From NCBI RefSeq assembly GCF_008329985.2, contig NZ_CP038437.2:4774001-4838000 (forward strand): 64,000 nt of DNA. Reading direction: 5' to 3'. The position numbers and the translations under genes were made by a program. Positions 8,858 through 18,214 of the stretch are shown here, piece after piece. Below the pieces are notes generated by a model. The model saw nothing but the letters and a program-made list of their open reading frames with translations, ran no database searches and was not told the origin of the DNA. Each line of letters begins with the position of its first letter. The first letter of the stretch is position 1. The stretch comes from Halomonas binhaiensis (lineage in GTDB: Bacteria > Pseudomonadota > Gammaproteobacteria > Pseudomonadales > Halomonadaceae).

Positions 8858-10351
8858 ATGGACATTCTATTGACGGCTTTTGCCAATGTGTTGACGCCGA
8901 TGGCGTTGCTGACCTTGGTGCTGGGCACGCTGGCGGGCATGTTGATCGGTGCGCTGCCGGGGCTTTCCTCGACCATGGGGGTGGCGCTATGCATTCCCAT
9001 TACCTTCAATATGCCGCCGGACCTGGCATTGATCCTGCTGGGTGCCGTGTATGTTAGCTCGGTATTCGGCGGGTCAGTGACCGCGATTCTGTTGCGCACA
9101 CCGGGTACGGATGCGTCTATTGCCACGGCTCTGGATGGTTATCCGTTGGCGGTGGCTGGGCGTGGAGGGGAGGCCATCGGCATGGCGGCCCTGGCGTCGC
9201 TGTTCGGCGGCTTGGTCAGTGTCTTTGTTCTGCTGGCCATTGCCCCGCCGCTATCGACCATTGCCCTGGCCTTCGGGCCCCAGGAATATACCTGGCTGGC
9301 GATCTTTGGCCTGGTCACCATTGTCGGGGTGGTCTCCGAACGACCGGTGAAGGGCGTGCTGTCCGCAGCCTTGGGCCTGGTCCTTGCCTGTGTCGGCCTG
9401 GATACCTTCACTGGCCTTCAGCGCTTCACCTTCGGCCAGAATGAACTGTTCGATGGTGTACCCCTGTTACCGGTGCTGATTGGTCTGTTCTCGGTATCCC
9501 AGGCGTTCAACCTATGCATTCCCCGGGATGGCGGTGTGCTCTCGGGTGAGGCTCAGAGCCTGCAAGGGCGCAGCCTGCCGTACTGGGCAGACCTGAAACG
9601 TTGCCTGCGTACGCTGTGGCGTTCCTCGATGATCGGCTCCATTGTCGGCATTTTGCCCGGAGCCGGGACCAGCATCGCCGCTTTTATCTCCTACAACGAG
9701 GCGCGTCGTCACTCGGCCTTTCCTGAACGCTATGGAAAGGGGGAGATTGAAGGCGTTGCCGCCTCGGAGTCGGCCAACAATGCGGTGACCGGTGGCACCC
9801 TGATCCCCACCTTGACCTTGGGAATTCCTGGCAACGCCGTCACGGCGGTATTCGTCGGTGGATTGACCATTCACGGCATGATTCCTGGCCCCAGCCTGTT
9901 TACCCAGCATGCCGAAAGTACCTACACCCTGATCGTGTCGTTGCTGTTCGCCAACGTGCTGTTCGCTGTCCTGGGGTTGTGGTTGTGCCGCTATATGGTG
10001 GCAGTGACGCGGGTGCCGGGGGCGGTTCTCGGCCCGATGATCCTGCTGTTCAGCGTTGTCGGCAGCTATGCCCTGCGCAACGAGATGTTTGATGTGTGGC
10101 TCACCATCGCCTTCGGGCTGGTGGGGTATTTCATGGAACGCTGGCGCTATCCCGCTGCGCCACTGGTGATTGCGCTGATCCTCGGGCCGATTCTGGAAGT
10201 CAATTTTCGTCGCTCCATGCAGATTGCACAGTGGGACTTGACCACTTTCTTCACCCGCCCGTTGTCTTTGGCGCTGTGTCTGCTGGTGGTGCTGTCGTTG
10301 CTCGTTCCCTTGTGGCGTCGCTGGCGGATGAGTCGCCGTGTTGCCGCTTGA
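8858..10351 (+). CDS. TTT-family large membrane subunit TctA
   Basis: 497 residues, multispanning, with the conserved GALPGLSSTMGVAL segment near the N-terminus, the GILPGAGTSIAAFISY repeat near the middle and the ESANNAVTGGTLIPTLTLGIPG motif, all diagnostic of TctA. It forms the sodium-driven permease with TctB. GGAG lies before the ATG. The gene ends 28 bases before the aminotransferase start, so all four genes probably share a transcript. Substrate not readable; the downstream aminotransferase suggests an organic acid or amino-acid-derived compound. Confidence 0.93.
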   Translation: MDILLTAFANVLTPMALLTLVLGTLAGMLIGALPGLSSTMGVALCIPITFNMPPDLALILLGAVYVSSVFGGSVTAILLRTPGTDASIATALDGYPLAVAGRGGEAIGMAALASLFGGLVSVFVLLAIAPPLSTIALAFGPQEYTWLAIFGLVTIVGVVSERPVKGVLSAALGLVLACVGLDTFTGLQRFTFGQNELFDGVPLLPVLIGLFSVSQAFNLCIPRDGGVLSGEAQSLQGRSLPYWADLKRCLRTLWRSSMIGSIVGILPGAGTSIAAFISYNEARRHSAFPERYGKGEIEGVAASESANNAVTGGTLIPTLTLGIPGNAVTAVFVGGLTIHGMIPGPSLFTQHAESTYTLIVSLLFANVLFAVLGLWLCRYMVAVTRVPGAVLGPMILLFSVVGSYALRNEMFDVWLTIAFGLVGYFMERWRYPAAPLVIALILGPILEVNFRRSMQIAQWDLTTFFTRPLSLALCLLVVLSLLVPLWRRWRMSRRVAA

Positions 10352-10379
10352 TTCATTCAGGTTACTGGAGAACTTCTAT

Positions 10380-11675
10380 ATGACGCTGACCCTGACGTCC
10401 GCACATGACGTGGTGGACAATGCCTTTTCTGCCGAGCTGCTGAGCGAGATCCGCGAGCGCTTCCATCATGTCGAGCAATGTCCCTATGCCGGCAAGCGAA
10501 TTTTCTTCGAGAATGCCGGTGGTTCGTTGACGCTGAAGGCCGTGGTGCAGCGGGTAGCGGAAGTGGCTTCCGTGCCGGATAACGCTCACCGTGACAACGC
10601 CGCTTCCCGTGCCATTGAACAGATCGTCGATGACGGACGCGAGGCACTGGCCGATTTCTTCGGTGCCCAAGATGGGGTGATCTTCAGTGGTGAAACCGGC
10701 AGTGAGTGCCTGTTTCGGCTGATACGTGCGGCCGCCAATGCCGCACCGGCAGGCGGCAGTATCGTGGCCTGCGAGCTGGAGCATCCTTCCAGTTTCGATG
10801 GCACTGCCCAGTGGGCTCGCCGTACGGATAGAGAGTGGTTGACGGTCCCCTTTGATACCGGCGGCGGCCGAGTGACAGCCGAGCATTATGCCAAGGTAGT
10901 GCGCCCGGATACCCGGGTGGCGACGATCCTGCATACCAGCCCCGTGACAGGCATGGCCCAGGATGTCGCTGCCATCGCCGAGACCATTCGTGCCATCGCT
11001 CCGGACTGCTTCATCATCGTCGATGGTATTCAGCATGCTCCCCATGGCGCTCTGGATGTGGCGAACTATGACGTCGATGGCTATGTGGTGTCGATGTACA
11101 AGACGTTCTGCCAGTTCAACAACGGCTATGCCTGGTTGTCGCCTCGCCTGGCCTGTGTCGATCACGATCGCCTGCTGGGCAAGCCGGATGATGCCTGGGA
11201 GCTGGGTAGTCGCGACCCTTCGGCCTTCGCGGCCGTGTCGGAAATGGTCGCATACCTGGAGTGGCTAGGCGCACAGTTCACCGCGGAGACATCACGCCGA
11301 CAGCGGCTATTGGCGGCAGGCGAGGCCATGCATGCCCAGGAGCAGGCGTTGGTAACCCGCTTGATCCAGGGATCACCACGAGTGGAAGGGCTTGGAGCAC
11401 TCCTTGGTGTGCGCCTGATCGGTGGCACTGATGCGCCTTGGCGGGAAGGAGTGGCATCGTTTGCCGTGGATGGCATGGATGCGCCAACCGTCGTGGCCAA
11501 GCTGGGGGAACATGGCATTCGCACCCATGCACGCAAGAACGACGCCTTTTCTGGCAACATCCTGCGCCCCCTTGGGTTGTCCTCGGTAACGCGTATCTCC
11601 ATGGCCCACTACAACACTATCGCCGAGGTGGATGCATGTCTGGTGGCATTGAAGGCGATTGTGTCAGATCAGTAA
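10380..11675 (+). CDS. class V aminotransferase-like PLP enzyme
   Basis: 431 residues of the aspartate aminotransferase fold, class V (the cysteine desulfurase / isopenicillin epimerase group). The PLP-binding Asp lies in VDGIQHAPHG and the Schiff-base Lys is Lys241 in SMYKTF. I chose the ATG at 10380 because GGAG lies 9 bases upstream and the alternative start at 10338 lies within tctA. It is the last gene of the operon with tctCBA, which suggests it acts on the imported compound. The reaction (transamination, lyase or epimerase) cannot be told from sequence. Confidence 0.85.
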   Translation: MTLTLTSAHDVVDNAFSAELLSEIRERFHHVEQCPYAGKRIFFENAGGSLTLKAVVQRVAEVASVPDNAHRDNAASRAIEQIVDDGREALADFFGAQDGVIFSGETGSECLFRLIRAAANAAPAGGSIVACELEHPSSFDGTAQWARRTDREWLTVPFDTGGGRVTAEHYAKVVRPDTRVATILHTSPVTGMAQDVAAIAETIRAIAPDCFIIVDGIQHAPHGALDVANYDVDGYVVSMYKTFCQFNNGYAWLSPRLACVDHDRLLGKPDDAWELGSRDPSAFAAVSEMVAYLEWLGAQFTAETSRRQRLLAAGEAMHAQEQALVTRLIQGSPRVEGLGALLGVRLIGGTDAPWREGVASFAVDGMDAPTVVAKLGEHGIRTHARKNDAFSGNILRPLGLSSVTRISMAHYNTIAEVDACLVALKAIVSDQ

Positions 11676-11711
11676 CTCGGGTGTGCTTCAACTACTCAGG
11701 TGTACATTAAC

Positions 11712-11796
11712 GTGCGACGTGTCGATAAAATTGGGTTTCATCGACACGTCGCACCGTCATGTCGATGGTGTCGACATGATCTGATCACGTGTCGAA
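11712..11796. repeat. long perfect hairpin and related short inverted repeat between convergent genes
   Basis: A 15-bp perfect inverted repeat (11712-11726 with 11740-11754, 13-base loop) is followed by a second one (CATGTCGA with TCGACATG, 11758-11778) and a third copy of CGTGTCGA at about 11789-11796. All share the GTCGA core. The block lies between the convergent aminotransferase and FAD-oxidase genes. There is no T tract, so it may be a bidirectional transcription barrier or a binding site cluster rather than a standard terminator. Confidence 0.6.
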
Positions 11797-11839
11797 ACTT
11801 TGGCACTTTATCGCCATGACATGGCGAGCTTGAACCGGC

Positions 11840-13270
11840 CTACACCATCTTGCCCGGGTTCATGATGCCCTGTGGGTCCAGTGCCGCCTTGATAGCACGC
11901 ATGACGTTCAGGGCCTCTCCGTGTTCGCTGGCCATGTAGCGGCGTTTGCCTAGTCCGATACCATGTTCTCCGGTACAGGTGCCACCGGCTGCCAGGGCGC
12001 GTTGCACCAGGCGCTCGTTGAACGCTTTCAGGGTGGCCATTTCTTCGTCGCTATTGCGATCGATCACGACCACCAGGTGGAAGTTGCCGTCACCGACATG
12101 ACCCAGCAATGGTGCGACCAGCCCGCTTTCTTCAACATCCTGCTGAGTCGCTTCGATACATTCCGCCAGCTTCGAGATCGGCACGCAGATATCAGTTGCC
12201 AGGAACTCCATGCCCGGGCGCAACTGCTTGGCGGCATAGGCCGCATCGTGGCGGGCCTGCCACAGCTTCTGACGCTCTTCTTCCTGGGTTGCCCAGGCAA
12301 AATCGCTGCCACCAAAGTCGTGACACAGTTCCGCCAGGGTTTCGGCCTGCTCTTTCACGCTGGCGTGGGTGCCGTGGAATTCCAGAAATAGCGTGGGTTT
12401 CTCTGCATAGTCGAGCCCAGAGAAGCGGTTGACGGCCTGCATGGATAACGCATCAAGCAGTTCAATACGGGCCATGGGAATGCCGTATTGAATCGAGGCG
12501 ATCACGGTATTGACCGCTCCGGACACGTCCTCAAAAGCCACGGTTGCAGATGAGATGGCCTCCGGCAGGCCATGCAGCTTGACGGTCAATTCGGTGATGA
12601 TGCCAAGCGTACCTTCCGCGCCGATCAACAGATGCGTCAGGTCGTAACCTGCGGCGGACTTGCGGGCTCTTCCGCCAGTACGCACGATGCGTCCATCCGG
12701 CATGACGGCGGTCAGCGACAGCACATTCTCGCGCATGGTGCCGTAACGCACGGTGTTGGTACCGCTGGCGCGGGTCGAGGCCATGCCGCCCATGCTGGCA
12801 TCGGCACCAGGGTCGACGGAGAAGAACAGGCCGGTGGCGCGCAGATGGGCATTCAACTGCGTGCGCGTCACTCCCGGTTGAACCGTCGCATCCATGTCTT
12901 CTGGGCGCACCTCGACGACCTGGTTCATCGCCGAAAGATCCACGCATACACCACCATGCTGGGCAATGACTTGGCCTTCAATCGAGGTGCCGACACCATA
13001 GGGGATTATCGGCACGCCAAGCCTTGCACAGGCCTTTACCACAGCGGCAACTTCATCGGTCGAGTGTGGAAAGCACACCACATCCGGCGGTGACGGGTGG
13101 TGCCATGACTCATCGCGCCCGTGCTGCTCACGAATACCCGCTGCCGTGGTAATGCGCTTGCCCAGCAGTAGTTCAAGCTCCTTCACCAGTGTTTCGATCA
13201 CCTCCCGCGTCGGCCGCGGTGGAAGATGGATGGAAGACTCGGCAGGGGAAACGGCATCAGCGTCGGACAT
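11840..13270 (-). CDS. FAD-linked oxidase, GlcD / D-lactate dehydrogenase-like
   Basis: 476 residues: N-terminal PCMH-type FAD-binding domain (IPYGVGTSIEGQVIAQHGGVCVDLS, PGADASMGGMASTRASGTNTVRYG) and the C-terminal FAD-linked oxidase domain ending GTCTGEHGIGLGKRRYM. This family oxidises D-2-hydroxy acids such as glycolate or D-lactate and passes electrons to the respiratory chain or a partner. It has neither the iron-sulfur partner genes of glcEF nor a transporter next to it. It diverges from gudD across about 350 bp, and a role in sugar-acid catabolism is only a contextual guess. Confidence 0.88.
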   Translation of the reverse strand: MSDADAVSPAESSIHLPPRPTREVIETLVKELELLLGKRITTAAGIREQHGRDESWHHPSPPDVVCFPHSTDEVAAVVKACARLGVPIIPYGVGTSIEGQVIAQHGGVCVDLSAMNQVVEVRPEDMDATVQPGVTRTQLNAHLRATGLFFSVDPGADASMGGMASTRASGTNTVRYGTMRENVLSLTAVMPDGRIVRTGGRARKSAAGYDLTHLLIGAEGTLGIITELTVKLHGLPEAISSATVAFEDVSGAVNTVIASIQYGIPMARIELLDALSMQAVNRFSGLDYAEKPTLFLEFHGTHASVKEQAETLAELCHDFGGSDFAWATQEEERQKLWQARHDAAYAAKQLRPGMEFLATDICVPISKLAECIEATQQDVEESGLVAPLLGHVGDGNFHLVVVIDRNSDEEMATLKAFNERLVQRALAAGGTCTGEHGIGLGKRRYMASEHGEALNVMRAIKAALDPQGIMNPGKMV

Positions 13271-13622
13271 GTGGCACCTTGTAGATATAAGGTAGTAGTA
13301 AGCAGGCTATTGATTATGCCATCAGCATACCGCAATGAACGTCAGGCTACCGAATGGTTTGTCTGTTGGAAGCCTGTTGTCACAGGAGCCAGTGGTAACA
13401 GAGGTCAGTTGTAACAGGACTTATCGGGCTGTCGCATTCACATCTTGCCGCTAGCGAGGCTATTTCCATCTAAGGTCTAACGGTTTTATTTATATTATGT
13501 ATGACAATCTATGGGGCATGAGGTGGGCTGCTACTTCTCTGTGGTTGCAGTTCCAGGGCCTCGTTCAGATCTCCTCGAGAGCGGATGTACTGCGCCTCGA
13601 AATGACCATTGGAGGATGGCAT
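13271..13622. other. divergent intergenic region between FAD oxidase and gudD
   Basis: About 350 bp without a convincing gene. A reading frame runs from 13497 into gudD but lacks family similarity and a ribosome-binding site. The right part is AT-rich (around 13480-13510) and could hold the gudD promoter. No regulator gene is adjacent. Confidence 0.5.
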
Positions 13623-14963
13623 ATGCCGAGCAACGCAACTCCCACGATTACCGACATGCAGGTCATACCTGTCGCTGGACGCGACAGCATGCTGCTCAAC
13701 ATCGGTGGCGCCCACTCGCCCTGGTTTACGCGCAATCTGATCATTCTCGAGGACAGCGCCGGAAATGTAGGGGTTGGGGAAGCGCCTGGGGGAGAGACGA
13801 TCCAACAGTCTTTGGAGCAGGCTCGTTCTCTGGTTCTGGGGCAGCCAATCGGCAAGTTGCGCTCGATGGTGGCATCGCTGCATTCCAGCGGACGGCGTGC
13901 TGACTTCGAAGCTTTTGGTCAAGGCTCCTGGACGTTCGAGTTGCGAATCAATGCGGTGGCAGCACTCGAGGCGGCACTGCTGGACCTGATGGGCAAGTTC
14001 CTTGATGTACCTGTGGCAGAGCTGTTGGGCGAAGGCAAGCAGCGCGATAGTGTCGAGGTGCTAGGTTATCTGTTCTTCGTCGGTGACGGCCATGAAACAC
14101 CGCTTGGCTACCGCCGTGGTACGCCGGGCTCTGTCCATGACTGGTATCGCCTGCGCGACGAGGCAGCGATGACGCCGCAGCAGATCGTCGAGCTGGCCCG
14201 ATCGGCGCATGATCGCTATGGCTTCAGGGACTTCAAGCTCAAGGGTGGCGCGCTGGCTGGCGATCAGGAAATTGAAGCCGTCACGGCACTGCATGAAGCC
14301 TTTCCCGAAGCGAGAGTGACCATCGACCCCAATGGCGCCTGGTCACTCGATGAGGCGATTCGGTTGTGCAAGGACCTGCATGGCGTGATCGCCTACGCCG
14401 AGGATCCATGCGGGGCTGAGCAGGGCTTTTCCGGCCGCGAGATTCTGGCCGAATTCCGCCACGCCACCGGCCTGCCGGTCGCCACCAACATGGTCGCCAC
14501 CAACTGGCGTGAGATGGCTCACGCCCTGATGCTGCGTTCGGTCGATATTCCGCTGGCAGACCCGCATTTCTGGACACTTTCCGGTGCTGTTCGTGTTTCC
14601 CAACTGTGCCAGGACCACGGGATGACCTGGGGTTCTCACTCGAACAACCATTTCGATATTTCCCTGGCGATGTTCGCCCAGGTGGGCGCGGCTGCCCTTG
14701 GGCGTACCACTGCACTTGATACCCACTGGATCTGGCAGGAAGGCGATGCACGCCTTACCCGCAATCCTCCACAGATCGTCGATGGCCGGGTTGCCGTCAC
14801 TGACGCACCGGGACTGGGCATCGAGATTGACTATGAGCAGATCGACAAGGCGCATCAGCTATATCGCAGCCTGCCTGCCGGTGGGCGCAATGACGCCATG
14901 GCCATGCAGTACCTGATCGATGGCTGGGCCTTCGACCCCAAGCGCCCCGCGCTAGTGCGCTGA
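13623..14963 (+). CDS. gudD: glucarate dehydratase
   Basis: 446 residues, the usual length, of the enolase superfamily. The enzyme dehydrates D-glucarate (and usually L-idarate) to 5-keto-4-deoxyglucarate. Catalytic residues fall where expected: Lys205-x-Lys207 in FKLKGG, metal-ligand region Asp235 and Asn237 in IDPNGAW, and His339 in GSHSNNHFD. The ATG at 13623 has GGAGG 8 bases upstream, so the longer frame beginning at 13497 is rejected. It is followed by a complete tctCBA set in the same direction, which probably imports the substrate. Confidence 0.95.
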   Translation: MPSNATPTITDMQVIPVAGRDSMLLNIGGAHSPWFTRNLIILEDSAGNVGVGEAPGGETIQQSLEQARSLVLGQPIGKLRSMVASLHSSGRRADFEAFGQGSWTFELRINAVAALEAALLDLMGKFLDVPVAELLGEGKQRDSVEVLGYLFFVGDGHETPLGYRRGTPGSVHDWYRLRDEAAMTPQQIVELARSAHDRYGFRDFKLKGGALAGDQEIEAVTALHEAFPEARVTIDPNGAWSLDEAIRLCKDLHGVIAYAEDPCGAEQGFSGREILAEFRHATGLPVATNMVATNWREMAHALMLRSVDIPLADPHFWTLSGAVRVSQLCQDHGMTWGSHSNNHFDISLAMFAQVGAAALGRTTALDTHWIWQEGDARLTRNPPQIVDGRVAVTDAPGLGIEIDYEQIDKAHQLYRSLPAGGRNDAMAMQYLIDGWAFDPKRPALVR

Positions 14964-15036
14964 GGTCCTTCGACGATTGATACAGCGCTTCCTGAGGTAG
15001 GGGTACTTTCCTTCAGCAAGAGACAAGGGGAACACA

Positions 15037-15987
15037 ATGAAAAAGCTACTTGGTATTGGCATGTTGACGGTTGTGATGACGCTAGCCGTGGGTGGGCAGG
15101 CAATGGCCGAAGATTACCCCACCAAGAGCATCGACATGATCGTGCCGTTCTCGGCAGGTGGCGGTAACGACACCTTCGTACGTGCCCTGCAGCCTCTGCT
15201 GGAGGAAAAACTGGGCGAGGACTTGGTCATTCGCAATCTTGCCGGTGGTGGTGGTGCTGTCGGAATGTCTCGCGCGGTTGCATCAAAGCCCGATGGCTAC
15301 ACGTTTCTGGCCGCCAGTAACGCCATGCTGACGCTTGAGGCGATGGGCAATGTTGCCTTCAGTCATGATGATTTCGACTTCATCGCCAAAGTGGTCGAAG
15401 AGCCCTATGTCATTGCTGTCGGTGGCGATAGTCAGTACGCGAATCTCGAAGAACTGGTGGAGGCTGCCACCTCCGGCACCACGCTCAAGGTCGGTGTCTC
15501 CGGTGTTGGCTCATCAGCACACATTGCTGCGGTAGCCATGGCAAATCGTACCGATGCCAAGTTCAACATCATCCCCTACCCGGGAGGCTCCGAGGCAATT
15601 TCCGCGGCAATGGGCGGCCACGTCGATGCAGTCGTGTTGGGTGGAGCCGAGTTGCGTTCTGCGCTGGAATCCGGGCGTCTCAAGGCACTTGCCATGACTT
15701 ATGACCAACGCAGTGACTCGCTGCCCGATGTGCCGACTTTCCAGGAGTCCGGTTATGACCTGACACTGACCGTCTGGCGTGGCATCGCTGCTCCCAAGGG
15801 CATACCCGACGAGGTCAGGCAAAAGTGGGTCGAAGCGATTCAACAAATCGTTGAAGACGGCTCCTATTCAGAAACCGCAGCCAATCTTGGCACCCAGCTT
15901 GCGCCACTCTATGGCGACGAACTTGATGCCTTCATTGAGCAGTCGTCCGAGGTGATGACCGAAGCCGCTGGTGATCTGGCGCAGTAA
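15037..15987 (+). CDS. TTT-family substrate-binding protein TctC (gudD-linked)
   Basis: 316 residues with a typical short signal peptide (MKKLLGIGMLTVVMTLAVGGQAMA) and mature start EDYPTKSIDMIVPFSAGGGND, standard for TctC/Bug receptors. It differs clearly from the first tctC of the window. Its position 73 bases after gudD suggests that it binds glucarate or a related aldarate in the periplasm. AAGGGGAAC precedes the ATG. A hairpin and a tandem repeat separate it from tctB. Confidence 0.92.
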   Translation: MKKLLGIGMLTVVMTLAVGGQAMAEDYPTKSIDMIVPFSAGGGNDTFVRALQPLLEEKLGEDLVIRNLAGGGGAVGMSRAVASKPDGYTFLAASNAMLTLEAMGNVAFSHDDFDFIAKVVEEPYVIAVGGDSQYANLEELVEAATSGTTLKVGVSGVGSSAHIAAVAMANRTDAKFNIIPYPGGSEAISAAMGGHVDAVVLGGAELRSALESGRLKALAMTYDQRSDSLPDVPTFQESGYDLTLTVWRGIAAPKGIPDEVRQKWVEAIQQIVEDGSYSETAANLGTQLAPLYGDELDAFIEQSSEVMTEAAGDLAQ

Positions 15988-16017
15988 CGCTTCAGGGAAA
16001 GCCGACCTGACGGCCGG

Positions 16018-16063
16018 CTCCTCAGACCGGGTAGTGGCGATGCCTCGCTGCTGCCCTGAGGAG
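16018..16063 (+). repeat. inverted repeat between tctC and tctB
   Basis: CTCCTCAG and CTGAGGAG enclose 30 bases and can fold as a hairpin just after tctC. Such hairpins often stabilise the abundant binding-protein part of the transcript and reduce expression of the membrane subunits; here that is inference. Confidence 0.4.
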
Positions 16064-16072
16064 AAGCAAGGG

Positions 16073-16120
16073 AGTTGGGGAAGCCTGGGAGTTGGGGAAG
16101 CCTGGGAGAAAGGGAAGCTA
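16073..16120 (+). repeat. 17-bp tandem repeat upstream of tctB
   Basis: GGGAGTTGGGGAAGCCT occurs twice in direct succession and is followed by a decayed third copy (GGGAGAAAGGGAAGCTA). The purine-rich block ends just before the tctB start and contains several ribosome-binding-site-like GGAG motifs. Confidence 0.75.
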
Positions 16121-16133
16121 GGAGTGTTGAAAT

Positions 16134-16640
16134 ATGCAACGTGATATCGGGAAGCCACTGTTTGATCTCGTGCTGCTGGTCACGGCGGCGGCTGCGTTCG
16201 CGCTTTCCACAACGCTGCGGAATGTCGAGATCGCCGGTGATCTTTCTGCGTCCTTCTTTCCCAAGCTGATATCGGGGCTGATTGTCCTGTTGGTCATTCC
16301 TTGCCTGATCAAGGACATTCGCGAGTGGCGAGCCGCCGGAGAAGGTTCCCCGGCCAGCAAAGAGACTGGAAGCGTGCGGAATGTGGCGCAGTGGGGGCTC
16401 ATCATTGTCCTCGCCGCCGGCTATATCCTGATTTTTGAAGCATTCGGCTATATCCCGAGCACTGCGCTATTCACCTTCTTTTGCATTATCGGACTGGCGG
16501 TTGTCAGCGGTACCTGGGGTCAGCTAAGTGCAATGGCGCGGCTCAAGAGCGTGCTCATGGCTTCTGTATTCGCTGTGATTCTGGCGGTCGCAGTCTTCTA
16601 TGTCTTCACCGAGCTGTTTGAGATACCGCTGCCTGATTGA
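16134..16640 (+). CDS. TTT-family small membrane subunit TctB (gudD-linked)
   Basis: 168 residues with four hydrophobic segments and a polar insert near residues 60-80, matching TctB topology. Assigned by size, topology and position between tctC and tctA. The GGAGTG block before the ATG serves as ribosome-binding site. It works with TctA as the membrane part of the transporter. Confidence 0.85.
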   Translation: MQRDIGKPLFDLVLLVTAAAAFALSTTLRNVEIAGDLSASFFPKLISGLIVLLVIPCLIKDIREWRAAGEGSPASKETGSVRNVAQWGLIIVLAAGYILIFEAFGYIPSTALFTFFCIIGLAVVSGTWGQLSAMARLKSVLMASVFAVILAVAVFYVFTELFEIPLPD

Positions 16641-16671
16641 AGCGCAGGGCAACGGACGGCCAGTTACTTCC

Positions 16672-16702
16672 AGGAGAGCGTCATGCTCAGGAGAACGTCA
16701 TG
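16672..16702 (+). promoter_or_regulatory. duplicated ribosome-binding site and start codon before tctA
   Basis: The stretch CAGGAGAGCGTCATG is followed at once by CAGGAGAACGTCATG, a near-perfect 15-bp duplication. The first ATG opens a short reading frame (ATG CTC AGG AGA ACG TCA TGA) that ends by overlapping the second, real tctA start. It could couple or modulate tctA translation. Confidence 0.6.
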
Positions 16703-18214
16703 ATTTCCAGTTATCTCGATGGCCTGGAGATGGTGCTGCAATTGGGCACGCTTCTGGCGATTGCTGGTGGCACTCTGCTTGGTATCGTCATGGGAGCGTT
16801 GCCTGGCTTGACCTCGGCCATGGCTGTCGCACTACTGTTGCCGGTGACTTTCGGTATGCCTCCGGTCATGGGCATTGGCATGATGCTGGGAGCGTTGTGC
16901 GGAGCAGGAGCCAGCGGCTCGATACCCGCGATTCTGCTCAACATTCCCGGTACGCCATCTTCCGTGGCGACCACATTCGATGGTTTTCCCATGGCCCAGA
17001 AGGGTGAGGCCGGGCGTGCCCTTGGGTTGGCTATCGTCGCGTCTTTTTTTGGCGGCGTCGCGAGCATGATCATACTGAGCCTTCTGGCACCGCCGATCGC
17101 TGAATTCGCGCTGCGCTTTGGCGCGGCCGAGTACTTCTCTCTCAGTATCTTTGGCTTGGTGATCATTGCCTCGGTGGCAGGCAAGTCATTGCTCAAGGGG
17201 CTGATTGCCGGCCTTATCGGCTTTTTCGTCTCCACTATCGGTACTGACCCGATCACCGGTGTTGACCGGTTCACCTTCGGTCAGCTGTCATTGCTGACCG
17301 GAATCAATCTGTTGCCTGTGTTGATCGGGCTGTTCGCGGTTGCACAAGTGCTCAAGGATGCGTTTGAGTACGATCCACACCAGCGGGTGCAGGATAGCGG
17401 TCACCGTATTGATGTTGCTCGGCCACGTTTCGTCGAGACACTGCGCCACTGGAAGGCGATCGTTGCTGGCGTGGCTTCGGGCTCTATCGTCGGCCCTGTA
17501 CCTGGTGCGGGTGGCAGCATCGCTTCACTGGTCGCCTATGACCAGACGCGGCGTTTTTCCAGGTCCCCGGAGAAGTTTGGTACCGGCCATGCGCCAGGCA
17601 TCGTGTCGGTGGAAAGCGCCAACAACGCGTTATTGGGTGGAGCGTTGATCCCCACGTTGGCTTTGGGGATTCCTGGTGAGGCGGCCACGGCAGTGCTGCT
17701 TGGTGGCCTGATGATTCAGGGTGTCACGCCGGGCCCGCTACTGTTCGACGATCAGAGCGGCACCGTCTACGGCATTTTTGTGGCCTATCTGGTCGCCAAT
17801 ATCTTCATGCTGCTGATCATGTGCCTGGGGATCAAGCTGTTCATTCGTGTGCTGATGGTGCCGCGCAAGCAGTTGCTGGCGGCAATCCTGGTGTTCTGCT
17901 TCATCGGGGTCTATGGGGTCGACGGCGATGTCTTCAATCTTTATCTGATGCTCGGTTTTGGCATCCTCGGTTATTTCCTCAACCGCTACCAGTTCGGTAC
18001 TGCGCCGGTGATCCTTGGCTTGATTCTGGGGCCCATCGCGGAATCCAACCTGCGACGTGGGTTGCAAGCATTCGAAGGGGACTGGACCCCGTTCTTCACT
18101 CGCCCGATCAGTGTGACCTTCCTGGTCATCGCCGTCGGGCTGCTGGCACTGACACTGTGGCAGAACCATCGTGCCAATCGGCATCCTCAAACTGCTTCTG
18201 GTAACGAAGCATGA
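16700..18214 (+). CDS. TTT-family large membrane subunit TctA (gudD-linked)
   Basis: 504 residues, multispanning, with GALPGLTSAMAVALLLPVTF near the N-terminus, GPVPGAGGSIASLVAYDQ in the middle and ESANNALLGGALIPTLALGIPG, all TctA signatures. I start it at 16700, where GGAGAA lies seven bases upstream; the open frame from 16637 begins inside tctB. It is the last gene of the gudD-tctCBA cluster. It is only moderately similar to the first TctA of the window, so the two transporters are not a recent duplication. Confidence 0.93.
   Translation: MISSYLDGLEMVLQLGTLLAIAGGTLLGIVMGALPGLTSAMAVALLLPVTFGMPPVMGIGMMLGALCGAGASGSIPAILLNIPGTPSSVATTFDGFPMAQKGEAGRALGLAIVASFFGGVASMIILSLLAPPIAEFALRFGAAEYFSLSIFGLVIIASVAGKSLLKGLIAGLIGFFVSTIGTDPITGVDRFTFGQLSLLTGINLLPVLIGLFAVAQVLKDAFEYDPHQRVQDSGHRIDVARPRFVETLRHWKAIVAGVASGSIVGPVPGAGGSIASLVAYDQTRRFSRSPEKFGTGHAPGIVSVESANNALLGGALIPTLALGIPGEAATAVLLGGLMIQGVTPGPLLFDDQSGTVYGIFVAYLVANIFMLLIMCLGIKLFIRVLMVPRKQLLAAILVFCFIGVYGVDGDVFNLYLMLGFGILGYFLNRYQFGTAPVILGLILGPIAESNLRRGLQAFEGDWTPFFTRPISVTFLVIAVGLLALTLWQNHRANRHPQTASGNEA

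Noticed and set aside
10362..11165. 267-codon minus-strand frame opposite the aminotransferase gene
   Set aside because: Shadow frame; the aminotransferase has its PLP motifs and a good start.
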